A stretch of 64,000 nucleotides of DNA from Microbotryum silenes-acaulis. Taxonomy: Eukaryota; Basidiomycota; Microbotryomycetes; Microbotryales; Microbotryaceae. The stretch's first letter is position 1. The number at the start of each line of letters is the position of its first letter. Below are positions 10,945 through 21,552 of this stretch, piece after piece. The translations under genes were made by a program, and so were the position numbers. The notes under the pieces are model-generated. The model made no database searches and was not told the DNA's origin. It saw only the letters and a list, made by a program, of their open reading frames with translations. Where the stretch lies: the NCBI GenBank assembly GCA_003665825.1, contig QPFY01000001.1, positions 2,225,001-2,289,000 of the forward strand, read 5' to 3'.

Positions 10945-13349
10945 TCAAAGCTCCTGTTCACCCGTATAAGCCGGCAACCTCGTCGCGGCCTCGGCCCATT
11001 CCAACCTCCCCGAGCACAACTCGACCAACAACGCCACGACTTGTTCAACCTTACCGATGACTTGGAAGGTCGTATCCCTTTCCCTCAAGGTGATGGTGCC
11101 GTTCTTGACGGAGGCGAAATCGATCGTCACGCCGTAGGGGGTACCCAATTCATCGTTTCGCGCATAACGTTTCCCGATCGACGCACCCGAGTCGTCGACG
11201 CGGGAAGCGATGCCGAGGGATCGTAATTGGTTGGACACTTGTTTGGACAAGGGTTTCAATTCGGCGTTGTTCGAAAGAGGAACGATGAGGACTTTGACCG
11301 GTGCCACGGAAGGGGGGAGGGACAGAACGCCTCGGTTGACGTCCTCTGCTCGAGCCCAGTAGGAATGTTCGAGGAGGGAGTAGAGGATGCGACCGATGCC
11401 GAAGGAAGGTTCGATGACGTTGGGGACGAATTCGCGTACTTGTTCGCGAACGGTCACCGATTTGATGGACATGACCGACGAAGGGATCTTGAATTCTTGG
11501 CCGTTGGGACCCTGGAAGAGGTACTCGCCTTTCTCCGTCAAGGCTTTTTGCGCCTCACTCGTTTGCTCCTGCGTGAGCTTGAGCAAGACTTCTTCCAACG
11601 CCTTGGCATCCTTTTTGAACATGGGACCAAACGACTTCTTCTCGAGGTTGATGACGAGCTTGTCGTACACGTGCACTTCGTCCAACGCCTTCCTCACCAC
11701 CATCTTTTGCTGAGTCCTATTCGCATGGACGGTCAAATCGTACGCCGAACGATCGGCGCACCCAACGCATTCAATCCATCCGTACGAGTTCAAAATCTCG
11801 GCATCCCAACAATCCGCGGCGTAGTGAGCCATCTCATTGGCCATATGTTGACGGAACCGAAGGCGTTTAGGATCGATGCCAATCTTGGTGAGGAAGAGGT
11901 AGATCCTCGCGATGAAGTAACCCAACGTCATATTATCGACCATGCCTTCCTCCACGGCTCGACCGATCGTCGTGGTCGTCAAATCTGTCTTGCCCGATTC
12001 TTGCACCCCTTTGGGGAGGAATTGCATTTCGACGTGCTTGACCGAGTCGAAACGATCATGGGCCTTGTCCTGCGGGTCGACGTAGTGTTCGATTTCGGCC
12101 ATGGTGAACTCTCGTACGCGCAAGAGGCCTTGTTTGGGTGAGATCTCGTTACGGAACGAACGACCGATTTGAGCCGAGGCGAAAGGGACGCGACCGTTGT
12201 TGAATTCGAGAAGGCGGTTGAAGTTGACAAAGTGGCCTTGAGCCGTTTCGGGACGGAGGTAGCTGTGAGGGGCCGGCGGAAAGATTCAGCTCTCCCCGGT
12301 CGAGTCCTGTGGGATGCAGCACACGACCACTCACCCATGGATCTGGCCCGTGGGTCCAATCTGCGTCTCAAACATGAGGTTGAACTCGACCGGTTCCGAC
12401 ACCTCATTACCCGTATCCGGTGCCATGATCCCTTCCTTCCTAATCAATTCGCCCAATTCCTTGCCACCAAAGTTATCAATCTGCGCCAAGACGGTTTCGT
12501 ATTCTTCGGCTTTGCCGTCGGGTAAGAATTGCGTCACGGTTTGAACAACCTTCTTCTTCTTCTTTTGGGTCGGGTCCTCAACGGCAGGTTTCAAAGCGTG
12601 ACCCCTCGCTTCGGCATCGGCTTTGATCCTCGCTTGAAGGACGCCTTCGACGAGATGATCCGCACGGTAAACTTCGTTCGTCTTGAGGTCGCGAACCATC
12701 CAATCGGTGAAACGATCAACGTGGCCGGACGTTTTGAGTACGTCCGAGAGGGTCATGATGGTGGTGTCGACTTCGAGCATCTCTTCTTCGATGATAAAGT
12801 GCTTGCGCCAGAGGTCGAGGATGTTCGCTTGTAGGGCCGCACCGGGGGGACCCTGGAGGGGAAAAGAGAGGTCAGCTGAGGAGGACGGGGAAGAGGAGGT
12901 GCTGGTTCGCAGCGTGCCAGTCGTAGTTACTCACATAATCGTACAGGCCCTTGACACCTGCAAAAATAACCAACACAGACCAACGATCAGCTCAAAGGCC
13001 CAATCCCACCGCACCCGCGTAGTAGTACTGACTGACCTCCATAAATTTCGAAAGCGGGACAAAAGAAGAACCTCCTCAACAACAGGGTCTCGATCGCCTG
13101 CCTCTCGAACGGATGGGTCGTCTTGTTGACTTGGTCGGGGTGGGAGACGGAGGCCATCTTTTGGGCTTTCTGGGCGCTGTTGGGTCGTTCGACGGGGCTG
13201 GAGCGGCGGGTTGAGTAGGACGAGATGGGGGAGGGTCGTCGGCGTGGTGCAGGAAGATTGCCGGGTGCTGCACGGGGTAGCTGTAGCGCTTGACAAGTGC
13301 AGAGTACGGTCGGTCGGAGGAAAGGTAGATGACGAATCAACAAGGGCAT
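10945..13349 (-). CDS. GRS1: Glycyl-tRNA synthetase, cytosolic and mitochondrial (4 exons)
   Basis: Exons on the minus strand are 13349-13037, 12957-12935 (23 nt), 12852-12335 and 12262-10945. They encode a class II aminoacyl-tRNA synthetase that charges tRNA-Gly. Diagnostic stretches are EIYGGVKGLYDYGPPG, VLKTSGHVDRFTDWM, YLRPETAQGHFVNF, RNEISP, MAEIEHYVDP, IEPSFGIGRILYSLLEH and the C-terminal anticodon-binding domain. Two in-frame starts exist. The ATG at 13157 gives 659 aa (MASVSHPDQ), close to cytosolic enzymes. The ATG at 13349 adds 64 residues rich in Arg, Ser, Leu and Pro with a single acidic residue, a good mitochondrial presequence. Yeast and human enzymes also make both forms from one gene, so dual targeting is likely here. 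The long form is 723 aa. Confidence 0.95.
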
Positions 13350-13894
13350 GCACCGAGGGTACGGAAGCAAGCAGAGCTGCCAGCAATGGGGACAGAGACC
13401 AAGCTCCGACGGTGACGATTTTGGAGACTCGCCTTTTTTGACTCGTCTCGTGAAGATTTCCGCGCCGCGCATCTTGGCCGGAGCTGCTGGCCTGAGCTGC
13501 TGGCCTGAGCTGTCCGAGATAGATATTGCAAAAACTGGATGAATCGGCAGAGCTGGATTTCCATCTCACGTCTTGATTGGCTCTCATAGCAGTCAGCCAA
13601 CGTACACCTCTCTCAAAAAAAACAAAAAAAAAACCGCCAGGCAAAACCAAAACCAGTACGCCCGAGTATGTGCGAGAGAAAAAACACGAAAGGGGGCCAC
13701 TTCCCAAGTCGCCCTTGCACGTATGGTGCGTCATTGCAGAGAAGAAAAAGAGGAGCGAGTCATGCTTCTTCCTACGCATAAAACACAGCAGCGGCGCATA
13801 GGGAAATAATCCTCCCCGTCTTCCTCCTTTTGGACATCGTTACTCCCGCTCAACAGAGAACACCAACAACACAAGCTGCTCCTCCCTTCGACGT

Positions 13895-14921
13895 TTAGTA
13901 ACTGTGCGTGACAACGAGCCCCCGCAAAAAAAAGTCAGTTCCCCTTCTCTTCTGCCCCACAGCTGCCGTGCTAGAATTGAAGAAAAAAACGTACCCGTAA
14001 ACGGCGAGCTTCTCGTTGATCGAACCGGCGGACTTGAGCGCCTCGGCCTTGGCCTTGACGCCCTGCACCTTGCGTTCGTGGAACGCGGCGGCCTTGACTT
14101 TTCGCTTCTCCTCCAAGCGGTCGACGACGTCGCGGTAGGACCACCCGACCTCGTGCGAGAGGCGCTTGATCGTGCAGTACTTGCGGCCGGGCTTGAGGCG
14201 CAGCACACGCAGGGCCGAGGGGACGACCATCTTCTTCTTGCGGTCGTATGGCGGCGGCACACCTTCAAAGATCTTCAGGCGTTCCAAAGCGGCCGCACCA
14301 CGCGCGGTCTGAAAGACGGATCATCTCGCGCAAAATCAGTACCTCTGCGAGGTCAAGGTCAAAATTGTTTCGGCAGGGGCGCGCTCACCTTGTGGGGGAC
14401 CATGCCGCGGACAGTGCGGTAGAAGATGCGGCTGGGCGCACGGTGGTGGAAGGGACCAGACTTCTTGGGGTTGACCAAGTGACGCTTGTTGAGGAACTCG
14501 TGGTAGCGCAGCTATATGAAGAAGAGGACAACAGGTGTCAGCGCCGAAACGTTTCGTTCGCGCTCGTCCCTTCCTGCATCGTCGACGTTCAGGTTGTCCA
14601 TCCTGATTCTGCCGTCCTCTCGCCGTCTTCCTAACCTCTCATCACGCCTTTGCGCTCCGAAAAATCACCTTGGCACGGAAGAAGGAACCGGAAGCGTTGA
14701 TCAATTCGGCGCGGACGACGACGACCTTCTGCTCAGACAAAGCCCGCCACCAATCCCATCACGACGGTCAGCATTCGCTAATGGTGTCTTGTGCCTCGAT
14801 TCGGGACTGCGTGTACACGCACTTGACCGGTGAGGATCTGCTTGGCGACGATGGAGGCGAGGCGACCGAGGAGATGCCCCTTGCCGTCGATGACGATGGG
14901 TGCCGCGGAGATGGTGGCCAT
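13895..14921 (-). CDS. RPL16: 60S ribosomal protein uL13 (L13a/L16), 5 exons
   Basis: Minus-strand exons 14921-14823, 14728-14669, 14511-14389, 14308-13995 and 13901-13895 give exactly 200 aa, the normal size for eukaryotic uL13. The start [20 protein letters not shown], the block [38 protein letters not shown], and [16 protein letters not shown] with [11 protein letters not shown] are family signatures. It is a structural protein of the large cytosolic ribosomal subunit. The final exon is only 7 nt: it completes a Gly codon, adds Tyr and supplies TAA. The first four introns follow codons 33, 53 and 94, then split codon 199. It sits head-to-tail behind the glycyl-tRNA synthetase promoter. Confidence 0.95.
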
Positions 14922-15915
14922 GGCTGAGTGTTTCCCGAAACGAGAAGGAACGGATGGAAGGGTTGCGGAGCGCGTTGATGAATGTGAATGGGAGGAGCGA
15001 GCGGTGTGGGTGGTGCGTAGGCGCGGGTTGCGGAGATGGCGTTCGAGAGGCGTGTACTCGGATCAGCTTTCCGGTCGTAGGTGTACGCAAGTGCAGTGGG
15101 AACCACTTCAAAGACTGACCTGTCGGAACTAAGAACGGGCCAGGACGAAGCGTAGGGCGAGCGGGAAGGGCGTCGTGGGCAGGGAGAGATGGCGCACGAA
15201 AGTGAACGTCCAGCGGACACACACACGCGCAGCAGCAGCCACGGCGCGGAGGCGAGGGGCAAAAAAAGGCAAGTCCGCGTCAGCATACGGTGTCCCTACT
15301 CTCCTACCCTATCAATCATCTAGGCCTATGGCCGTATTGGTCGTGCATGATCGGATGAAACGGAACGGATCGATCGAGGATGTAGCGAGTGGTGCGGAGT
15401 GGCCTAGCCGTCGCGGGACGAGCCAGCGCAGGACGAGCCAGCGCGGGCCGAGCCAGCGCGGACCATCGCACAACCCAGACAGCCAGCGCTGCGAGAACGC
15501 AAATCGCCCAATTCGATTCCCCGCTGTTGGGCCAATTCCTTCCTCCTTCTGCCCTCCAAAGTCGTCCGTCGTCCGAGGTGCAGTCGTGTCGAGTAGCCAT
15601 GGACCAAGGAACACACACCGTGTAGTCGTAGTAGGGCTTACAAAAAACAGAACGGGTTGACGGCGGGCGTGAAGTGACGGCGGGCGTGAGCAGAGCCAGC
15701 CAGCCAGTTCACGGGCCTGGCCTATTAGCGCTGCCGGGGGCTTCCCGCGCGAATTTTGTCCACGATTGCGACGGGGTTTTGGGCCGCCGCATAAATGAAA
15801 AAAAAGTTGAGCTTGGACCGCCCGCGAGATGGCTTTGTCTCGGAACATGGGCAAGGATTTATGTGTTACAACAACAAGCCACTTTTTATTCCCAAAAAAA
15901 CATTTCTAACCAGCG
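14922..15915. other. Promoter-side interval upstream of RPL16, with 15-bp repeats
   Basis: This ~1-kb stretch between the RPL16 start and the 3' end of the Siw14-like gene has no supported gene. At 15416-15460 a 15-bp unit, GGACGAGCCAGCGCA and variants, is repeated three times in tandem. Its position about 0.5 kb upstream of a ribosomal protein gene makes a regulatory role possible but unproven. Confidence 0.5.
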
Positions 15916-16939
15916 TCACTTGATCAACCATTCAGGTCCATACCTCGGATCGTACTTGACCCTCTCCAGCGGGAACCGATCGATGAACTGCGTGATCATC
16001 CCACGCACAACACAACACACACCCCTTGAATCAGCTTCATCTCCAACCACACCAAAACAAAAAAAAGGCGCAGCGCACCCCTCCAACTTACCTCCAAATC
16101 AGCCACCCTCTCCCTCCCCTTTTCCGGTTTGCCGACCTGTCCCTCGGCCCACACCTTTTCATCGGGTAAGAACATGCGATATTCGGCCAAAGTCGCGGTA
16201 AAGGACCAGTGTTGTAAGAGGCGGAGCAGTGCTCCGAGTATGGAAGGGAGGAGGCGACCTTTGTTGTCGTGGATCAGGACTGCAGGGGGGGGGGTTAGGA
16301 GGGATTCGTCCTCCGGGATTCCAAGTTCGGAGAAGGGTGCTGGGTAGCTAGCTCACTGGGGAGGTTCCGAGAATCTGTGTCCAAGTTCAAGGCGCTCATG
16401 ATCAGCATTCACACCCCATCAAACGCAAACGATCCCCTCCTGCTCGCTTCCCTTACCTAAAATCTGTTCCAACGCTTCGACGATCTTGTCCTGATCCGGT
16501 TCGACGAACGGTTCTTTACTCGCCTCGATACGATGATGGAAGATGTTCAACTTGTTCTTCTCGGCCCAATGAAGGGTATCGGGTCGGTAGTCGTCCTCAC
16601 TTAGATACCTTTCGATTGGCCAACGAGGGAGGGAGGTGTAAGTGGGGCTCCAGTTACCCCTACCGAGCCCGTCACGGGATTCGCGATTCGTTCAAAGAGT
16701 GAACCTGGCTCACATGATGGACCGTAACTGGAGCGTCTCCATGAAGGCAAAATTCTTGAGATTCGGATGGCCCGAACGATACACACCTGTGCGCGGTGGG
16801 GTGTCGCCCACCTCAGTGAACCTGAGACGCCGAGCGCTTCGAGGAGTGCGGTGCGGTGATATGAGAACGAACCTTTGAGTATCATGGCAAAGTTGAGTGG
16901 AGGGACGAGGATCTTGTGTGAGAGCGCATCTTGGGCCAT
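15916..16939 (-). CDS. Siw14/Oca-type atypical dual-specificity phosphatase homologue, catalytic Cys replaced (6 exons)
   Basis: Minus-strand exons 16939-16873, 16786-16714, 16608-16457, 16374-16357 (18 nt), 16279-16092 and 15987-15916 encode about 189 aa. The order VPPLNFAMILKGVYRSGHPN, FMETLQLRSIMYLSEDDYRP, EASKEPF, ILIHDNKGR, LLRLLQHWSF, AEYRMF and FIDRF matches the fungal PFA-DSP family (Siw14, Oca1, Oca2). Active members read HCNKGKHRTG at the P-loop and hydrolyse inositol pyrophosphates (Siw14). Here the nucleophilic Cys is Asp (residue 108) and the P-loop Arg is displaced, so this is probably a non-catalytic Oca-complex-like member. The start at 16939 is the first good ATG; an extra upstream exon cannot be excluded. 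It is divergent from NDK1. Confidence 0.8.
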
Positions 16940-17628
16940 GGAGATGATGCGTTTGGGGTGGGGGGGGGGGGGCGGCTCGAGCTGGGATGGTGGTCAAGCT
17001 GTTGCTGCTCGCTCGCACCTCTGCTGACGTCGCTTTCGGGGGTCCTCCCGTGCCCGCTCCCGCTCGTGGCAGCTCGTGCGCTCTCGTGGCCGCGTGTGGC
17101 CCCAGTGCGCCCGGCCGGCTGCGATGCGCCGACCCAACCCGCGCATTCTGCAACGATTCGCAGCGGCGCAGATCGAGTCGGGTGGAGTGCCGAGCGCGCC
17201 GCATCGCTCTTCTGTCTGCCACGCATCACTCTCACTTTACGTCAACCCCACAAAAAACACACTGTAAGCACTGTAAGCACACTTGTACTCTTCGTTCCCA
17301 CAACGTTGGATCTACGGCGAGGAACATCGGCACTGCGCCTTCACGTAGGAATTTGTCGTGCGGATCAGCACAGGGTACACGAGGTCGTCATCACTTGACT
17401 TGGCATAGACCGCTTGAAATCGTCCCTGGACTCGGTCAAGCGCAATATCGTTCATGTTGAAGAGATCGACACCCCTCATCGCTACTCGCTTCTCTTTGCG
17501 GACCATATCTTCGCCTCTCCCAACTCCGCCACGTTCCTCATCGGCCACTGGAAAGAATGCCACGTCGACTAACCCACATTCACTGCTTGCCCCGAACCCC
17601 GTCTTTTGTCGACGTAGTATCTTCAAAA
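16940..17628. promoter_or_regulatory. Divergent promoter region, phosphatase-like gene and NDK1
   Basis: These 689 bp separate two oppositely oriented start codons and must hold both promoters. A run of ten or more Gs lies near 16962-16973. ACTGTAAGC is doubled near 17262-17280. No TATA box could be assigned with confidence. Confidence 0.5.
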
Positions 17629-18556
17629 ATGGAGCAAACCTACATCATGATCAAGTGCGTATACCCTTTTTTTAGTCACGGTTTTCTGATAACTGACTTT
17701 ACTCCAAATGATTTGCTGCCCTCCTCCTCAGGCCCGACGGTGTCAACCGAGGTGCGTCAAGCCATTCACAACACCAGCAGTGTCTCCTCTCTAAACCTGA
17801 AAACGCCTTCTCTCCCCCTTCCCACCCTTTTCCCCACAGGCCTCGTCGGTGAAATCATCGCCCGCTTCGAGAAGCGCGGCTACAAGCTCGTCGCTTTGAA
17901 GATGGTCACCGCCTCGGTCGAGCACCTCGAGAAGCACTACGAGGACCTCAAGTCCAAGGCTTTCTTCCCCGGACTCGTAAAGTACATGGCTTCCGGCCCC
18001 GTGGTCGCGATGGTTTGGGAGGGCAAGGACGCCGTCAAGACTGGACGTGTCCTTTTGGGCGCGACCAACCCTTTGACTTCGGCGCCTGGTACCAGTGCGT
18101 TTCTCCAAAAATGGGTTTCTGTGCAGACAAGATGAGACAGGAGTACTGATCTGACCCTACAATCCACTCGCAGTCCGAGGCGACTTTGCCATCGATGTCG
18201 GACGCAACGTCTGCCACGGCGTAAGCCACCCATTTTACGAATTTCCCATCCCTTCCCCGTCTCTCCCACTGATCCATTCCTGTTCCCGTCTCTCCCACTG
18301 ATCCATTCCTGTTCCCGTCTCTCCCACTGATCTATTCCTGTTCCCGTCTGCTCCCTTCAGTCCGATGCGGTCGAATCGGCCAAGGCCGAAATCGCGCTCT
18401 GGTTCCCCGAGGGCTTAAACCAGTACAAGCTCGCCAACGAGGTAAGTCACACCCCGTCCCGTCCCATCACCGATACGTACAAGTTCTTTCCTTACTGAAG
18501 GGATCGATTCGCATCGTTGATGTTTTGGTTTAACTTAGATCTGGACCTACGAATAA
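17629..18556 (+). CDS. NDK1: Nucleoside diphosphate kinase, 6 exons
   Basis: Exons 17629-17654, 17732-17751 (20 nt), 17840-18094, 18174-18220, 18361-18441 and 18539-18556 give 148 aa, a normal NDK length. It transfers the gamma-phosphate from ATP to other NDPs through a phosphohistidine. The signature [20 protein letters not shown] opens the protein, [12 protein letters not shown] precedes the active-site motif NVCHGSDAVESA (His115), and it closes with [16 protein letters not shown]. All expected nucleotide-binding and catalytic residues appear intact. Exon 2 encodes only the PDGVNR core. Intron 4 contains a 29-bp tandem repeat. Confidence 0.95.
18256..18342 (+). repeat. 29-bp x3 tandem repeat inside NDK1 intron 4
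   Basis: The unit starts CCCGTCTCTCCCACTGATCC and is repeated at 18256, 18285 and 18314 with one base difference in the third copy. A truncated fourth copy runs into the polypyrimidine tract and splice acceptor at 18360. Confidence 0.85.
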
Positions 18557-18995
18557 ATGTAACGGTTCACTACTATCCTTGGAGAGCTCTCTCTTTTGGG
18601 TTCGAGAATTGGTTCACGTGCAATTAAAAAAAACAGGGATTCCTTCAAGACTCAATTTTTCCCTCTTGGCTTCAGTCGTACAAACGACGGATTATTCAAA
18701 CCCTTACAAAGACCAGATTATGACTATCCGTTGGGAGAGCATGGGGACGGAGGAGAGGGAGGGGTTTGGTGCGAAGACATGCCCGGCGTCCCTTGAGAGG
18801 TGCTCCTTCGATTGAGCACGGACCTGCCGCGTCTTTCCCCACTACCTGCAGTGGGGTCGTTCAGGGACGTGTGCGCTTTTCCCTTCCCCCCCCCCACACA
18901 CTCTCTCCCTCTCTCTCTCGCTGCTTCCTACCCCGTCTCAACCACGTCACGCCAATTTCACCCTTCCATCCGCATCCCCATCCGACTTATTCAAA

Positions 18996-20738
18996 ATGAC
19001 CATATTGCAACCCTTTGAATTACAAACCCCTGCCCACCCCGAGAAGAAGAAGAAGACCCAAACCAGCTGGGCGACTCGAAGATCATCGAGATCGAGCTCA
19101 AGCTCAAGGTCGAGAACAGGAGGGGGGCCCAAGGAGCTTTTGAACGGCGGGGGTCGCCGGAGGGGAGGGAGGAATGATGATGAAGGGTTTAAGGGTGGGG
19201 ATTGGAATTGGAATTGGAATTGGAATAGGGAGGGGATCATGAGGGTTGGTTCTTGTTATGAGCGGGAGGGGGAGGGGGAGGGGGAGGGGGAGGGAGATGG
19301 TTTGAGGGTTCAGTCGAGGGTGGGATTGGGTCGGGCTTTTTTGGATCGAGAGGGTCGAGTCGATCGGTGCTACGCTTCGAGTTTGACTACGAGTGGGAGG
19401 GGGAGGGAGGAAGGGGAGATCTTTCTGGATGAGAATGAGATCGTTGATGAACGCGAAAAGATGGATCATTATCAATTTGGCTTGGAACCTGTTCGAGGGA
19501 AGAGGGATGGAAGTAGTGCGATGAAGGGGGTTCGATGCATGCCAGGAGGGGCATCGGTTCCTCTGGGCGATCGTCGCGAACCGCTCAAACCGCTCAATTT
19601 GCAAAGTGGTGCGAGGAAATCTATGACGAAAACAAAGCGTGCCGAAGAACGGTGGATCGAGATCGAGCGCAAGCATGTCGAAATCTCTTCGTCGTGCCAT
19701 GAGGTATTCGCAGCTCCTCCCTTGCCTCGGACAAAGAGCGATCGACAGGCCAAGACGGGATCGACCTTTGAGCTTCTCACAAGTCGTGCCGCTGTTCAGA
19801 TCGGGTGTTCTCAAGTACCGACAAACCGAACAGTACAACCAACACCCTCCGACTCCGATATGAACCCCTCGTCTCCAATCGAACCCGGTTGGATCCTCGA
19901 CGATTCGGGCAAGGTCGTCAAGGTTTCACCTGATTGGGAGGAGGAGCCGCCGGAATGCGAGTGGGCGATGCGGAGAGGGCGGGCAGATGACGTCGTTGCT
20001 CGTCGTCGTCAACTTGGTACTCAAGAGTTGTCGTCGGCTTCTCCTGCTCATTCACCGACCACTTTACTCGAGGCGAAATGGGAAGCGATGCGTCGAGACG
20101 TGCCGAGCAACAGATCAATACAGGTCGCGCTCGTCAACGATCTCCTCTTTGGTGCGGTGGCTCGAGGTCTCGAGCTCAATCGAATGACACGCAAGCGAAG
20201 TGTAGACGCGATCAAATGCACCCAAGGCCAGCCTTCTGAAAACTTGGGTCGACCTGCCGAAACTTCAGAACCACGCGCCATGCCAACCTGCCCCACCTCC
20301 ACCGGCCCCGCTGACCCGACTATCGAAGGACCGAACAAACCCCTACCCAGAACAACTCATCTCGAACCTCCCCCCCTTGCAGAACTACCCTTCATACCCA
20401 ATCCCCCTCAACTCTCTTCCTCAACCCACGAGAATACTACGTCCCTTACCTCGAGCGTCCCGAACGAACCAAGCTCCAACTTCTCCAACGTGCCTATGCA
20501 AGATCGAGTACTAGTCTCCATCCCCGAACGAAGGAATTGCCGTTCGATTGGGGGAAGGGTGGGAAGGGTAGGGGGAGGGGGAGGGGGGAAAATTTACCGA
20601 GGGTTTGGGGGAACGCGCCGGAGGTGGAGTCATTGGTCGCTTGGGTGGGAAGTGGGATTGGGCTGGGGTAGAGGTAGAGGTAGAGGAAGAAGGTCGTTCG
20701 AGGGGGTAACTACGGCGGGGGGGGTCCTATCTCGGTAG
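18996..20738 (+). CDS. Low-complexity hypothetical protein (single ORF, 580 aa)
   Basis: An uninterrupted 580-codon frame opens at 18996 after a CT-rich leader. No known domain is recognised. The N-terminus is basic and Ser/Arg-rich. In-frame hexanucleotide repeats encode (Trp-Asn)4 near residue 70 and (Glu-Gly)5 near residue 95. A more ordinary central segment includes GWILDDSGKVVKVSPDWEEE and a short helix-like stretch VALVNDLLFGAVARGLEL. The end is Gly/Arg-rich, and there another frame also reads plausibly (GNAPEVESLVAWVGSG), so the true C-terminus may use a short intron or differ. Length and the central segment argue for a real gene; function is unknown. Confidence 0.5.
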   Translation: MTILQPFELQTPAHPEKKKKTQTSWATRRSSRSSSSSRSRTGGGPKELLNGGGRRRGGRNDDEGFKGGDWNWNWNWNREGIMRVGSCYEREGEGEGEGEGDGLRVQSRVGLGRAFLDREGRVDRCYASSLTTSGRGREEGEIFLDENEIVDEREKMDHYQFGLEPVRGKRDGSSAMKGVRCMPGGASVPLGDRREPLKPLNLQSGARKSMTKTKRAEERWIEIERKHVEISSSCHEVFAAPPLPRTKSDRQAKTGSTFELLTSRAAVQIGCSQVPTNRTVQPTPSDSDMNPSSPIEPGWILDDSGKVVKVSPDWEEEPPECEWAMRRGRADDVVARRRQLGTQELSSASPAHSPTTLLEAKWEAMRRDVPSNRSIQVALVNDLLFGAVARGLELNRMTRKRSVDAIKCTQGQPSENLGRPAETSEPRAMPTCPTSTGPADPTIEGPNKPLPRTTHLEPPPLAELPFIPNPPQLSSSTHENTTSLTSSVPNEPSSNFSNVPMQDRVLVSIPERRNCRSIGGRVGRVGGGGGGKIYRGFGGTRRRWSHWSLGWEVGLGWGRGRGRGRRSFEGVTTAGGVLSR

Positions 20739-21552
20739 ATGTATGCAGGAGGGGCTTAGTAACGAGGTTAGTAGGTAGATGTTTGATTCACGACGTAGAT
20801 TGGAGGTGGGTGATATTTATGTCGTTGTGAGTAATGCGAACGGTTGTATTCGGGAAGAGCTGAGACAGATAGGGGGTCCACCGAGTCGCTCGCTAGCTAG
20901 CGCTGTTCCAGAGAAGGGATCCTTGGTCACGGGATAGACACACATCACTCAAGTTACATCGGCGGAGGTTAAATCTGATGACGAGGAACCCGTGAACAAG
21001 ACCACGAGGCGTACATGGATGGTGGGAAGGTCGGAAGAGAAGAGGATGCTTGAGCAAGAGCGTGAGATTTCTTACCCTTGACCGCGCTTGACCTCTTCAA
21101 TGCCACGCAGAAGCCCACTTTGTGTAGCATTTCTCTCAGTGCAGTAAAGTGAACTAACTGTACATTGACTCGTGGGCTTCAAGACTTTCTGTGCCCTAAT
21201 TCTCGAAACTCTATCCTGATGAATTCACTTCTAGGCATCTCAGCTCAAGATTATGCAGCAGGCAGGGAACCAGTTCGTGTGAGAGGGTCTGAGGAAACTC
21301 CCCATTGCAAGCAGCGACAATACCTAGGAAAGCGCGCATAGTCAGATAGAGTAGGTAGCCAGACCAAGGCAGAGTAGTATAGACAAGTGGTTGTGGGGGT
21401 GAGAAAATGACTGTCTGTTTTTTGAGGGGTTGCAAGGTTGTTTGCTAAGAAGAGACCCTCCGAACCTGCGCAACGACGGGAGAACAAGGCGAGAAGGCAG
21501 CTACGGACAGCTTTCTTGGCCCGGCGGTTGGACAACGAAAATTGTGTTTTTC
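20739..21552. other. Intergenic, no gene seen
   Basis: Only short ORFs without domains occur here. The stretch lies between the 3' ends of a plus-strand and a minus-strand gene, so it should contain both 3' UTRs. Confidence 0.5.

Noticed and set aside
11227..12141. 304-aa plus-strand ORF opposite glycyl-tRNA synthetase
   Set aside because: It is the antisense shadow of the conserved synthetase exon; composition follows the opposite frame.
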